Origin: Holtiella tumoricola
GTDB lineage: Bacteria > Bacillota > Clostridia > Lachnospirales > Cellulosilyticaceae
DNA length: 64,000 bases
Reading direction: 5' to 3'
Assembly: GCF_027857615.1 (NCBI RefSeq)
Contig: NZ_JAQIFT010000061.1
Coordinates: 1-64,000 of the forward strand
The translations under genes were made by a program, and so were the position numbers. The notes under the pieces are model-generated. The model worked only from the letters and a program-made list of their open reading frames with translations. It was not told the DNA's origin and did no database searches. Positions 1 to 9,359 of this stretch are shown piece by piece. How positions within the stretch are numbered: position 1 is the first letter of the stretch; every line of letters starts with the position of its first letter.

Positions 1-23
1 TATATTCTGTGCTCTTACCATCT

Positions 24-666
24 CTACAGTTGTTCTCTTAATCGTTTAACTTCATCATAAGATAAGCCGGTTTTATCCGCTATAGTATTATCGTCTAATA
101 TATCTAATAGGCTTCTTGCTACTTTATATACACCTTCTTTGATGCCTTCTTCTCTACCTTCTTCTTTTCCCTCTTCAAACTTTTCCTTATCACGTTCTAA
201 AAGTGTCATATATTGCACCTCCATTGATTTGTCTTGTTTGAGATAAGTTACCTTTTTATGAATTTCCTTTACTAGCATACTTTTTGCAGTATTTGCAACT
301 GCATCAGTAGAATGTTCTACATAAGCTAAAAACTCTAATAATTCTTCATCCACATCATCGTGTGTCCCTTTTGTATTTAAAAATACCTTGGTAGTAACGA
401 CTTCTTTTCGCAAGATTTTTCCGTTTACCTTTTTGCATTTCTACATTATAAATTGTATCATTCTCATCACTGACATAGATATCTAATCGTACACCCTTAC
501 TTGTTAGTAGTAGGTCTATAACCTTTTGTTCTGTAGGCATTTCAATATATTTAATTCTAATGTTTAATATCTTTTCAAGTACTCTTTTACAAATTTCTTG
601 ATCACTCATTACCTTTGCAAAGAGAAAGTCATCATCTAAGTTTAGCTCTTGTATTATCTTATTCAT
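24..666 (-). pseudogene. Rpn-family (PD-(D/E)XK) nuclease/transposase gene, internally deleted and frameshifted
   Basis: Two pieces of one gene lie in different frames. The N-terminal piece runs from the ATG at 666 and carries the family opening (DDDFLFAKVM) and nuclease core (RLDIYV..YNVEMQ), ending in LAKRSRYYQG near 385. The C-terminal piece resumes at about 386 with VFLNTKGT and ends in the usual charged tail (EGKEEGREEG). Full-length members of this family, known as recombination-promoting nucleases, normally have some 60 residues between YYQG and FLNTKGT. These are missing and the frame shifts at the join, so I read a deletion with frameshift that inactivates the gene. The family identification is confident; the missing length is estimated from memory of the family. 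Confidence 0.75.
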
Positions 667-763
667 TCATCTTCTCCCTAAAGGTAATAGTATATTTTTA
701 TACTATTATTATATCCAACCTCAAGTATTTTTCAAACACTCTTTATTACTTTAAGTACTCTAT

Positions 764-791
764 AAAAAAAGGGACTGTGTATAACAGCCCC
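764..791 (-). terminator. Rho-independent terminator of the SLH protein gene
   Basis: A GC-rich hairpin at 771-791 (GGGACTGT/ACAGCCCC with one mismatch) is followed on the minus strand by a run of seven T (764-770). It lies just past the stop codon of the gene ending at 810. Confidence 0.8.
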
Positions 792-809
792 TTGTTCCTA
801 TGTCTTCAA

Positions 810-2837
810 CTATTTTTTGATTACTTCTATTATTTCTGGGTAGCTAAGATTGTTATAGTTATAAGTAACTTCTACCTTATTCCCTTTTTTGATTTGATTT
901 CTGTAGCTTGCTTGACCCTCTACAATAATCTCTACTTGTGTTGGAATCTCAATACGTTTAAGTACTTTGGATTCTCCTGTGAGTTCATCATAGTCAACAA
1001 GTACATCTATGTATTTAGCTGATGGACCTACATTTTCTACTGTTCCTGTATAAACCATTTCTGTAGGTACTTCTTTAACAACAATAGATAGTGCTTCACT
1101 GCTATCTGCAATAACTTCTACTCTAGCATTTAATAAGATATCACGTACTGTAATATCTTTTCTAGATGTTGCATCGTAGATATCTGTGTTCTTTGTGATA
1201 TTAATAATTTTAAGGTCATTTTTTGTTTTGATAGCAATCTGTGGTGTGCTTGATAAAATAACACTTTCTACAGTCCCAACGAAGCTACTTTCTTCTCCTG
1301 TTGCTTCAATAGATGTAACCACACCACCATCCATCTCAAGTTTTAATGTATCACCCATACGTAAGTCTTGTACGTTAGCTACTTTACCATTACGTGTAAT
1401 ATCTGCAGCTAAGTCCACTTCTAGTATAGATTCCTTTGTGCCATCTGCTATGGTTAAGCTATAACTTGTCACTCGATTTGCAATGCGTACAAATTCAGCT
1501 TCTGTTTCATTTACTTGGGCACGTGCCAAAATGTTAACCTTAACAATCTTATTGTCTTCTATGTAAATACGTACGCGATCACCTACAGATAAATCTTCTA
1601 ATGTTAAAGTTTTAGTACCTTCAACAATACTATATTGATCTGCTAAAAGATAGGTCACAATACCAGCATTAGTAGATACAGAAATAGATCCACTACGTCC
1701 GATATTTTCGACATCACCTAAATATCTCATGGTTTCTGTATCTTCTGTTGTGTCTTCTTTATCACTTGTATCTGGTGTCGTTGTTGTTCCACCTGTTGTG
1801 TTATCTAATAATTGAATGGTTTTGATAAGTTCAATACCATTTTCTTTTGCAACGGTTACAGCTACATTCTCACCTACTGTTACTTTTGAGAAGTCTACAA
1901 CTTGTCCACTTGCATTAGTCACTTTTGTGCTTGGATTAGCTGTATAGAAAGTTGTTTTACCATTTACTTCTAAAAGGACATAATTCTCATTTGCTGCATT
2001 ATTTTTAGGTACAACTTTATTGATTTTCCCTTTAATAGCTGCTGCATCTGGTGTTGTACTTGATGTATTGTCTTCTGGTTTTGTTTGTGGCTTATTCGCT
2101 GCTTCTTCTTTGTCTAGTTTCTCTTTATAGACTAAAGCACTGTAAGTCATTTGGGCACAAAGGGCTCTTGTTACCTTTGTATTTGCTCCCATATTGCCTT
2201 TAGCATCCCCATTTAAAAGGCCAATTTCACTTAAATAAGCTACATGAGGTCTATTCTCCTCACGAATAAGGTCATTATCTGTAAACTTTGTTTTACCTGT
2301 ATATTTCTCTTTTGCAGTTACTTCTTTACCAATTACACGTACTAAAAACGCTGCAAGATCTTGCTTTGTTAAAGTATTTTTAAATTCTTTACCCTCTGCA
2401 CTTTTAATCATGAAACGACTTAAATCTTCTTCTTTTAAGTAGCCACGACCAAGTAAATAGGCAATTTCTTCATTACATCTTGTTTCCCATGCACTGTATT
2501 TATCCATATATGTCTTCAGTAATGGTTTTTTTGCTTCATAATTCTCTGCGATTTGCTTTTTCAAAGTTGGATCCATATCTTTGATAACAAGTTCATCTTG
2601 ATAACCTGTCGCTTTTGCTAGCACCTCTGCTACTTCAAAATAAGTAACTTCTTGTGTAGGTGCAAATTCCCCACTACTATTTTTGGTCATATAACCTTTA
2701 TCTTGCATATAACTCATCGCTGTATAGGCCCAATGATTTTCTTTAACATCTGTAAATGTTACTGCACCAAACACATTTACAGACATAATGCCTACAAGTG
2801 AAAAAGTCAAAAGTAATTTAGAATAATGTTTTCTCAT
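810..2837 (-). CDS. SLH-domain surface protein with C-terminal beta repeats
   Basis: A 675-residue exported protein. A signal peptide (residues 1 to about 25, ending VFGA) precedes three SLH-like segments at roughly 27-80, 115-175 and 185-240, which in this family bind secondary cell-wall polymer and hold the protein on the surface. A Thr/Asp-rich linker follows. From about 270 to the end there are five degenerate repeats of about 75 residues (xGxVexV..., VGDxVxIxV), resembling DUF5666-type beta repeats. The gene stands alone, with a terminator downstream and a 408-base gap upstream. I recognise no catalytic motif, so a structural or ligand-binding surface role is likely. Confidence 0.8.
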   Translation of the reverse strand: MRKHYSKLLLTFSLVGIMSVNVFGAVTFTDVKENHWAYTAMSYMQDKGYMTKNSSGEFAPTQEVTYFEVAEVLAKATGYQDELVIKDMDPTLKKQIAENYEAKKPLLKTYMDKYSAWETRCNEEIAYLLGRGYLKEEDLSRFMIKSAEGKEFKNTLTKQDLAAFLVRVIGKEVTAKEKYTGKTKFTDNDLIREENRPHVAYLSEIGLLNGDAKGNMGANTKVTRALCAQMTYSALVYKEKLDKEEAANKPQTKPEDNTSSTTPDAAAIKGKINKVVPKNNAANENYVLLEVNGKTTFYTANPSTKVTNASGQVVDFSKVTVGENVAVTVAKENGIELIKTIQLLDNTTGGTTTTPDTSDKEDTTEDTETMRYLGDVENIGRSGSISVSTNAGIVTYLLADQYSIVEGTKTLTLEDLSVGDRVRIYIEDNKIVKVNILARAQVNETEAEFVRIANRVTSYSLTIADGTKESILEVDLAADITRNGKVANVQDLRMGDTLKLEMDGGVVTSIEATGEESSFVGTVESVILSSTPQIAIKTKNDLKIINITKNTDIYDATSRKDITVRDILLNARVEVIADSSEALSIVVKEVPTEMVYTGTVENVGPSAKYIDVLVDYDELTGESKVLKRIEIPTQVEIIVEGQASYRNQIKKGNKVEVTYNYNNLSYPEIIEVIKK

Positions 2838-3245
2838 CTAAATAGCCTCCTTATATTTCCTTGCACATAATATTAACTAAGAGTATACTCTACCACTATT
2901 TTCTATTCTATAAGATACTTCCTTAAAAGACAATTGAATTTCTGTTTGTTCAAGATTTTTTAATCAGATTGTAATATAAGAAAATTCTAGAGTTCACACT
3001 TTATCTTTTCTGTCGTTTATGCATAATTTATAGAAAATGCTGTAGACAACTTTTCCCTATTATTCACAGGTTATCCCCAAATTTAAATATTGTTTTCAAC
3101 CACCATTTAAGTTTATCCCCAATTTTAAGCTTTTTTTCCCCAGATTTTGGGGATAACATAAAATAAGCAGCTATTTTAAGGGGTATAACCCACAAAATAG
3201 CTGCTTCGCATATTATTTGATTTTTCTACAATTCGACGTTATATC
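2838..3245. other. Gene-free gap with DnaA-box-like cluster and a terminator
   Basis: No credible ORF. The first 200 bases are AT-rich and presumably hold the promoter of the SLH gene. At 3060-3156 there are one TTATTCACA (3060-3068) and three copies of TTATCCCCA (3071-3079 and 3113-3121 on plus, 3148-3156 on minus). The gap closes with a hairpin at 3166-3205. Confidence 0.6.
3166..3205 (-). terminator. Terminator of the PemK/MazF-like gene
   Basis: A perfect 12-bp inverted repeat (AGCAGCTATTTT at 3166-3177, AAAATAGCTGCT at 3194-3205) followed on the minus strand by a T-rich stretch. It lies 40 bases downstream of the stop at 3246. Confidence 0.7.
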
Positions 3246-3770
3246 TTATAGTAAGAAGTTCCTCATATGCGCTATAATATCTTCTCTTTTGGTTTCTACA
3301 TCATAAAAACCCTTTTTTATATATAGACGTTGAATATCAATAGTACGCATATCACTTAGCTGTAATCTAGCAAGATTACTATTTTTAAATTCTTTTATTT
3401 TAATATCTAATTCAAATTCTGGATCAATCTCTGCGGAATCTTCTTTAACAGATGTCATAGGGATTACGAGTAGCTTGGTTTTCAAACGTTTATACACATA
3501 GCACCAATGGCCTCCATAAAGTTCTTTTGGAAAGCCTCTCGTCAAATTGAAATAAGCAACTTGATGCTCATTGGGAATGTGCTTTGGAAGATAAAATGTT
3601 GTAGATGGGTCACCGCTCCCTTTAGATGTTAATACATTATAAAAATAATCTAATTGGTCTACATGATATTCTAAATCCCTTATGAATCCATCAATACTTT
3701 GATACTGATTAATTCTATCCAGTTTGTCCACTATTTCTATCATCTTATGATAAATTGCTCTATCTGTCAT
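3246..3770 (-). CDS. PemK/MazF-like protein (orphan toxin-like)
   Basis: A 174-residue soluble protein. From residue 70 on it has the PemK/MazF layout: a first strand with HQVAYFNL, a GGHWCYVYK segment where toxins have GxRPxxV, then LLVIPMTS, and late LARLQLSDMRTIDIQRL, which matches the S-x-I/M-R-x-x-D-x-x-R-L end of the fold. The first 65 residues are helical and extra. MazF/PemK proteins are mRNA interferases. I see no antitoxin gene on either side, so this may be a housekeeping relative or a solitary toxin-like protein. Its own terminator lies downstream. The fold call is moderate; the activity is inferred. Confidence 0.55.
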   Translation of the reverse strand: MTDRAIYHKMIEIVDKLDRINQYQSIDGFIRDLEYHVDQLDYFYNVLTSKGSGDPSTTFYLPKHIPNEHQVAYFNLTRGFPKELYGGHWCYVYKRLKTKLLVIPMTSVKEDSAEIDPEFELDIKIKEFKNSNLARLQLSDMRTIDIQRLYIKKGFYDVETKREDIIAHMRNFLL

Positions 3771-4033
3771 ATTTTATATTCCTCATTTTATTTCCAGTTT
3801 ATATGTTGAATTATCCTCATCTCTTTTATATAATCTTATCCCTAGTTTATATTTGGGGAGAGCTTAACAAACACCTGTGGAGACTTTTGCAAGTTATTTT
3901 TAGCATTTATCACTATCATATGGGGTTATGTTGAAAGGTGTTTATTAAGCTTTCTATGATTATAGCATTGATACGAGTTACTTTATAAGTTTTTGTTGCA
4001 AATCATCTTATTTTTGTTCCAAATAATCTATTT

Positions 4034-4759
4034 CTATAGATTTCTAAGCATATAGCGAGTATATTTTGCTTTTAAGTCTTTCATATATTTAATTCCTATA
4101 GGTAGACTTGTCCTATTCCTAAAAACCACTTGTTTACTTTGAATTTTATCTATATAGAATAAATTACACAAGTAAGACCTATGTATTCTAACAAACTGTT
4201 TATGATCTAGCTGCTTTTCTACCATTTCTAAAGTAGAATAAAATCTTCCTGCTTCTCCATTTAAAGTATGAATGATAACTATTCTCTTAAGCACTTCAAA
4301 ATACATAACCTTTTCTATATCTATACTTCTTAATTCATGGCCAACTTTATAAAAGAACTTGGCAGCCTTATACTTATTAACAATTTGAGTTGCTTTAAGC
4401 AAAATTTCTTCAATCTTTTCATCTTGAACTTCTTGTTTGATTAAATAATGAAGTGGCATAATCTCTAAGGCATCAAAAACATGCTCTTTACTCACTGTCA
4501 AGAATACTACAGGTGCATTAGAACCTTTCATTCTTAAATGATTGGCTATGTCTACACCTGTTCTATTATCAATAAGTACATCTAAAAAGAAACAATCTAT
4601 CTTTTCACTTAATGCCTCTATATCAAATAGGATTTGCTCACTACTAAGGTACTTATGAATATTAATTTCTATATTATTTTTAACTGCCATCTTCTCTAAT
4701 TTGATACACAAATTATTTAAGAAAAGCTCTTCATCATCACATACACAAATATTGAACAT
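4034..4759 (-). CDS. LytTR-family response regulator
   Basis: 241 residues. An N-terminal receiver domain carries the acidic pair in CVCDDE (residues 8-9), the phospho-acceptor Asp60 (CFFLD) and a Lys near 108. A C-terminal LytTR DNA-binding domain (about 135-238) contains FVRIHRSYLCN. It should act as a transcription factor activated by the kinase encoded 20 bases upstream (4780-6570), with which it forms a two-gene operon. The sequence does not show which genes it controls. Confidence 0.9.
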   Translation of the reverse strand: MFNICVCDDEELFLNNLCIKLEKMAVKNNIEINIHKYLSSEQILFDIEALSEKIDCFFLDVLIDNRTGVDIANHLRMKGSNAPVVFLTVSKEHVFDALEIMPLHYLIKQEVQDEKIEEILLKATQIVNKYKAAKFFYKVGHELRSIDIEKVMYFEVLKRIVIIHTLNGEAGRFYSTLEMVEKQLDHKQFVRIHRSYLCNLFYIDKIQSKQVVFRNRTSLPIGIKYMKDLKAKYTRYMLRNL

Positions 4760-4779
4760 CCTGTCGCTACTCCTCTATT

Positions 4780-6570
4780 CTAAACTTCAAACAAAACAAA
4801 TGCGATTTCAAACACCTCTCTTGTATGACTAATCTGTAACTCTCCACCATACTTTTCTACGGATTTCTTTATATTCTTTAGCCCAAACCCATGTATCTCT
4901 TTATTTTCTTTTGTTGTTTTATAATTGATATCAATAGGCAAACTGCTATTAATCCCATTACTGATCTTGCATATAAGTTGTCCTTCTTTATAGTAGATTT
5001 TAATATTAATCCATCTCAAATCTTCTACCTTTTTGCACGCTTCTATTGCATTATCAAGGGCATTGCCATATATGCTACACCAATCTAATAAATCAATAGC
5101 TATATTCTTTTTGATAAGGATTTCATGTGTTACTTTAATACCCAATGTACTTGCAATATAAAACTTTTCTGTAAGAATAGCATCTAAAATAGGATTCCCT
5201 GTATCAAATACCTTTCGTCTTTGTTTTTCTACTTCATCTAGCATTAAGGCCGTATAATGTTGGACTTCTCCAATATTATTCTCACAAGCTAGCTGATTGA
5301 CTACTTTCCAGTGATTCTTCATATCATGTTGAATCTTCCTATAGCTAATATACTTCTGTTCTAATAAGATATAATGTTCTAATTGATTATTTAATTGTAT
5401 CTTTAAAAACCTATTATAGTTGTTGGTTTCTAATAACTTAAGTAAACCATAAGTAATTTTAAAAATAATGGCACCTTCCAAAAGTATAATGGTTGAGATC
5501 ATTACCTTCATACTTATAGATACAGATTGTATATCTCTTTTAAATATATTTATAAGAATAATCAAGATAGCTATCGTTAGTATACCTACTAAATAACGTC
5601 TATTCTTATTCACTTCCTGAAGTACTATACCCATACAAACAAATAAGGTAATACAAAAGAATATGATATAGCCTCTTTCTAAAACATTTAAAGAAAGTAA
5701 CTCAAATAACTGTGCAATTAAAATCAATGCCCAATATCCTAAATGAATATCAGATAACCATAAAGTAACCCGCTTATACTCCATATTGTAACGATGATAA
5801 ATATATCTATACATTAAAACAGGAAATAAGAATAAAACATTTAATTGAATGTAGTAATTAAAGGCAAAGTTATTGTAAATAAACAAGTAACCTTGGCTTT
5901 GCCCTATAATCCATATTACAATACACCCAATTAATCCTACTAAATAGAGATTTTCATAACCTGTTTTATATTTAAAATTTACTAAAATAATAAGAATTAA
6001 TATGAGTACACCAATAAGAACCAGTGAAAAAGCAATCATCATTTCTACACTACTATAACTATACATTACTAAAATATTATAGTCCCTTGTCCCAAATTCT
6101 ACTTTATATAATATATCAATAGCCTGTTTATCACATGACTTAAATTCTATTTTTACTTCCTTACCAAAACAATCCTCTGGTAAATCTACTATTAAGCAGG
6201 CATTGCCTACAGGTTTCCCGTTATTTAAAGCACTTAAAGAATCAAAACGATAAATTAATTCTCCATCTAAAAATACTTTAAACTTTAAGTTACCTGTCCC
6301 TATTCTAAGACTAGGATTAGGAAAATTATAAAGGGGCAACCTTTTTTGTATGGTTATGGTTTGACTTGCCTCATCTTCATGGATATCATAAGGTAAGTCT
6401 ATCACTTTTCCTATAGAGCTTCCTTCTATAGTTAACAACCAGTCCTTAGAAAATCCATCCACATTTTCTGTCCTTAATGCATCCTTTGCATAAGGTAATG
6501 TCCGTGCCAAAAAGAAGATTCCTAGTAGAAGGATTATGATAACTGTTCCTCTTATTAAAATTTTCCTCAT
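4780..6570 (-). CDS. GHKL-type sensor histidine kinase with extracellular domain and multi-pass membrane region
   Basis: 596 residues. An N-terminal membrane segment (8-22) precedes an extracellular region of about 145 residues (FKVFLDGELIYRF, jelly-roll-like), then about seven membrane helices (170-385), a layout like 7TMR-DISM receptors. The cytoplasmic part has HDMKNHW, where the first His is the likely phosphorylation site, and a GHKL ATPase with NALDNAIEAC (N-box) and GFGLKNI (G-box). It is the sensor for the LytTR regulator that follows. The outer domain suggests a small-molecule or carbohydrate signal, but the ligand cannot be read from sequence. Confidence 0.85.
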   Translation of the reverse strand: MRKILIRGTVIIILLLGIFFLARTLPYAKDALRTENVDGFSKDWLLTIEGSSIGKVIDLPYDIHEDEASQTITIQKRLPLYNFPNPSLRIGTGNLKFKVFLDGELIYRFDSLSALNNGKPVGNACLIVDLPEDCFGKEVKIEFKSCDKQAIDILYKVEFGTRDYNILVMYSYSSVEMMIAFSLVLIGVLILILIILVNFKYKTGYENLYLVGLIGCIVIWIIGQSQGYLFIYNNFAFNYYIQLNVLFLFPVLMYRYIYHRYNMEYKRVTLWLSDIHLGYWALILIAQLFELLSLNVLERGYIIFFCITLFVCMGIVLQEVNKNRRYLVGILTIAILIILINIFKRDIQSVSISMKVMISTIILLEGAIIFKITYGLLKLLETNNYNRFLKIQLNNQLEHYILLEQKYISYRKIQHDMKNHWKVVNQLACENNIGEVQHYTALMLDEVEKQRRKVFDTGNPILDAILTEKFYIASTLGIKVTHEILIKKNIAIDLLDWCSIYGNALDNAIEACKKVEDLRWINIKIYYKEGQLICKISNGINSSLPIDINYKTTKENKEIHGFGLKNIKKSVEKYGGELQISHTREVFEIAFVLFEV

Positions 6571-6669
6571 ACTCTTATCCTTCCCTTTTTACATTAAATC
6601 ATTATATAGTTTGATTTTATTGTCAAGACTACAACTTATATTTAGTAAAATTTTATCAGATAGCACCTT

Positions 6670-6963
6670 ATGAATGTATCAATATCACTATATTCTTACT
6701 CTCATTTAGGATTATATTTTCTTAATCTAGCTTTACATTTTTTGATTAACATATATTTTTTTTGCATTAAACTTAATTTTTTGTTATATTTTTCTAAAGA
6801 AATTACTAATATGATTACATCACTTGTATCTGAAAGTAATCTATTAAAAAATAATACTTCTGATATGACACAACAACTTAAAGAACAAGAATTATCTCAT
6901 TCTAGTGATCATATTACACAAGCTATTTCTGAAATTTCTACTGTGACACATACCCTAGAATAA
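6670..6963 (+). pseudogene. Short ORF, possible remnant of a chemoreceptor signalling region
   Basis: A 97-residue frame with no visible ribosome site. The first 45 residues look like random AT-rich translation. Residues 45-97 (EITNMITSLVSESNLLKNN, then ITQAISEISTVTHTLE) resemble the coiled helices of methyl-accepting chemotaxis proteins. It ends in an early stop and is followed by a terminator at 7007-7033. I treat it as a degenerate fragment. A chance ORF is the main alternative. Confidence 0.25.
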
Positions 6964-7006
6964 CTTATGAAAACTTTCACATTAGATTCAACTAAATAAT
7001 AGACAA

Positions 7007-7033
7007 AAAGGAGACCATCACCAGGTCTCCTTT
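7007..7033 (+). terminator. Terminator hairpin
   Basis: A perfect 10-bp stem (AAAGGAGACC/GGTCTCCTTT) with a 7-base loop and a T-rich tail. It follows the degenerate frame at 6670-6963 and precedes the VanZ-like gene. Confidence 0.75.
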
Positions 7034-7094
7034 CTATTTCATTTAATTTTATGTTATTATACTATAATACAAATTATGTTTAGGAGGTTTCTGC

Positions 7095-7565
7095 ATGATG
7101 AAATGCCGTTCTATTGCATGTGGTATCTTAATTTCCTGTGCAATATTATTAATCTTTCGTTTCTCCTTACAAGATGCGCCTACCTCTAACACCCTTAGTA
7201 AGCAAGTGACTCAGTCTGTCGCTACAGTTCTTGAACAAACAGGACTTTCAGAATCTATGAAGACACCAACTAATAGTGAGATACGTGCTTTAGCTCATTT
7301 TGGTCTCTTCTTTTTGTTGGGATTGATTTCAATGGGGAGCTTTCTATTCCAACAAATTTCTTTGCGTCGTGCTACTTGCGTTACTCTGATTCTAGGTATG
7401 ATTACTGCTTTGGTAGATGAGATTATACAACTTAGTTCAAATGGTAGAGCCTTTGAATGGATTGATATGGGCAAGGATGTTCTAGGTGTGTGTGTTAGCA
7501 TTATCCTTATAAGTATCCTTGTACTTATCTATAGAGCAACAAAAAAAGCAGTGGAGGCCTTTTAA
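7095..7565 (+). CDS. VanZ-like membrane protein
   Basis: 156 residues, with four hydrophobic segments (about 6-22, 66-84, 92-110 and 128-146) and the VanZ-family pattern: FSLQ after helix 1, AHFGLFFLLG, and DEIIQLSSNGRAFEWIDMGKDVLG before the last helix. The start has an AGGAGG site eight bases upstream. VanZ was named for low-level teicoplanin resistance, but most clostridial members have no shown role. It is a single-gene unit closed by a terminator shared with the convergent gene at 7603. Confidence 0.8.
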   Translation: MMKCRSIACGILISCAILLIFRFSLQDAPTSNTLSKQVTQSVATVLEQTGLSESMKTPTNSEIRALAHFGLFFLLGLISMGSFLFQQISLRRATCVTLILGMITALVDEIIQLSSNGRAFEWIDMGKDVLGVCVSIILISILVLIYRATKKAVEAF

Positions 7566-7577
7566 AGGCTCCACTGC
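7548..7577. terminator. Bidirectional terminator
   Basis: The stem GCAGTGGAGGCC/GGCTCCACTGC (one bulge) has an A run on its left and a T run on its right. It serves the convergent genes at 7095-7565 and 7603-8517. Confidence 0.8.
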
Positions 7578-7602
7578 TTTTACTTTTCTTAAAAACGATT
7601 AT

Positions 7603-8517
7603 TTATCTCCAGATATTTTCTGGATAGACACCAGCATTTTGTAAGCCTTGAATAGCTTGTACAACAGCTGGTTTATCTTCTTTATAAGTTACACCATACC
7701 ATTTATCTTTAGAATGAAGCACATCTACACTTGCTTTATCCGCTTGGATTAGAGTATCTACTACAGATGGCAAGAAGAACTCAGCTTTAAGTGGATTCTC
7801 TTGGATTGCTTGATCTAAAAATGGTACAAATTGAGCTTCTAAAGCTTCAAATATACTTGGTGTAAAGCCCCATAAATTCATAGATACAATACTTTCTTCA
7901 CTTACAGGTGTCCAAGTTTCTCCCTCTAAAAATTGCACTTCTCCCTCGTGATGTGCAATGTGAGTACGCTCACAAATAGAAGCAAGCTTAGCTTCTTGGG
8001 TAAGTTCACAAATCCCACGTGCTACATGACCATTGTCTGTTAAAGTATTTTTTAAAGTATACCCTACCATAGCATAACGATACTTATCGTCATCTTGTGC
8101 TACTTTTAAGAAGTCATAAATGGCTTTAAAAGCTTCTTGGCCATAGTAATCATCTGCATTAATAACTGCAAAAGGTTGGTCTACTACTTCTTTACAACAA
8201 AGAATAGCATGACCTGTACCCCAAGGTTTGATGCGCTCTCCCGGCACTTCATAACCTTCTGGTAACTTATCAAGCTCTTGGTATACATACTCTACCTCAA
8301 TCATCTTAGCAATGCGGTCTCCAATAGCTTGTTTGAAGTCTGCTTCATTAGCCCTTTTAATAATAAAGACAACCTTCTTAAATCCAGCTTGGATCGCATC
8401 ATAGATAGAAAAATCAATGATAAGCTCTCCATGTGACCCAACTGGATCGATTTGTTTAAGTCCACCATAGCGACTCCCCATACCTGCTGCCATAATGACT
8501 AAAATTGGTTCTGACAT
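7603..8517 (-). CDS. Sugar-phosphate nucleotidyltransferase (NTP-transferase family)
   Basis: 304 residues. The nucleotide-binding signature AGMGSRYGGLKQ (11-22), the GTGHA loop (100-104) and the metal-binding ADDYYG (121-126) identify an NDP-sugar pyrophosphorylase, which joins a nucleoside triphosphate to a sugar-1-phosphate. Which sugar is not clear. A paralog of almost equal length lies at 33286-34197 at the end of the polysaccharide operon; by hand count 88 of the first 126 aligned residues are identical. Here the gene stands alone, preceded by a GAGGAG ribosome site. Confidence 0.85.
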   Translation of the reverse strand: MSEPILVIMAAGMGSRYGGLKQIDPVGSHGELIIDFSIYDAIQAGFKKVVFIIKRANEADFKQAIGDRIAKMIEVEYVYQELDKLPEGYEVPGERIKPWGTGHAILCCKEVVDQPFAVINADDYYGQEAFKAIYDFLKVAQDDDKYRYAMVGYTLKNTLTDNGHVARGICELTQEAKLASICERTHIAHHEGEVQFLEGETWTPVSEESIVSMNLWGFTPSIFEALEAQFVPFLDQAIQENPLKAEFFLPSVVDTLIQADKASVDVLHSKDKWYGVTYKEDKPAVVQAIQGLQNAGVYPENIWR

Positions 8518-8611
8518 AATTCCTACTCCTCTAAAATCTTTTATAATATATGCTTTGTAATCTGTACCATTATAGCATAATTTGTCAAAAACTCAAAGAT
8601 AGCCTTACTCG

Positions 8612-9268
8612 CTACTCTATTAACTCTCCTCGCACAATCAAACGATGGGTTGCTTTAACCACGGGGTGACAAGTGATAAGCGTGATAACCTTTCTATCTT
8701 CTACCGGCTCTGTTACCCATACTTCACTAGGCTCTACAAGAAAAGATTCGTATACTCTGTAGGTATACGTTTCATTTCCTATACTCACAGTAATCTCATC
8801 TCCTACTTCTAGCTCATCCAAACGATTAAAATACTCTCCAAAGGTATAGCTCCTGTGCCCCGCCACTGCACAGTTGCCCACCTCTCCAGGCATAGCCGTC
8901 CCTGGCATATGCCCTACTGCATATTTAAGTGCTTCCTTGGTTACCCCTTCCGTAAATAAGAGGTCTACATCTATCTTAGGGATGGATAGCATACCAAGGA
9001 CTTCTAGACCGTTAGGTGTTTGAGCAACTACATTTAATTGATCCTTTTCTTGTATTTCTAAGTTATCCTGTACTCCATGTTCATCTTCTGTGCCATTTTC
9101 CAATGTTTCCTGAAGTGTTTCCATAGAAGATTCAAGTTGTGAAAGACTATATAGATAATTCTTGTAAAATTTTTGTTGTTCATACTTGGTATATATATTC
9201 CCAAGCATAGGAAGGCTGAGCACTATAATACCTAGCACTATTAGTAATTTACCTATATGCCTACTCAT
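8612..9268 (-). CDS. Class D sortase
   Basis: 218 residues. An N-terminal membrane anchor (8-22) and a charged linker precede a sortase beta-barrel with His138 (AVAGHRS), Cys200 (TLITCHP) and Arg209 (THRLIV), the complete catalytic triad. The short TLITCHP form and overall length fit class D. Sortases cleave LPxTG-type signals and attach proteins to the cell wall. The likely substrate is the LPKTG protein at 10296-11219 in the same locus. It is the last gene of the locus, separated from the preceding gene by a long hairpin. Confidence 0.9.
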   Translation of the reverse strand: MSRHIGKLLIVLGIIVLSLPMLGNIYTKYEQQKFYKNYLYSLSQLESSMETLQETLENGTEDEHGVQDNLEIQEKDQLNVVAQTPNGLEVLGMLSIPKIDVDLLFTEGVTKEALKYAVGHMPGTAMPGEVGNCAVAGHRSYTFGEYFNRLDELEVGDEITVSIGNETYTYRVYESFLVEPSEVWVTEPVEDRKVITLITCHPVVKATHRLIVRGELIE

Positions 9269-9285
9269 ATATTCTTTCCTCTCCT

Positions 9286-9339
9286 ATATTCAACAAACCA
9301 CCCATTAATATTCTTATTAACAGGTGGTTTGTTGAATAT
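9286..9339 (-). promoter_or_regulatory. 17-bp perfect inverted repeat between secreted-protein gene and sortase
   Basis: Arms 9286-9302 and 9323-9339 are perfect complements around a 20-base AT-rich loop. On the minus strand the hairpin follows the TasA-like gene stop (9360) and ends just before the sortase ribosome site. There is no T run after it, so it is not a standard terminator. I infer an mRNA 3'-end protector or attenuator that keeps sortase expression below that of its upstream neighbour. Confidence 0.6.
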
Positions 9340-9359
9340 CAAGCTTTATTACTTAATAC

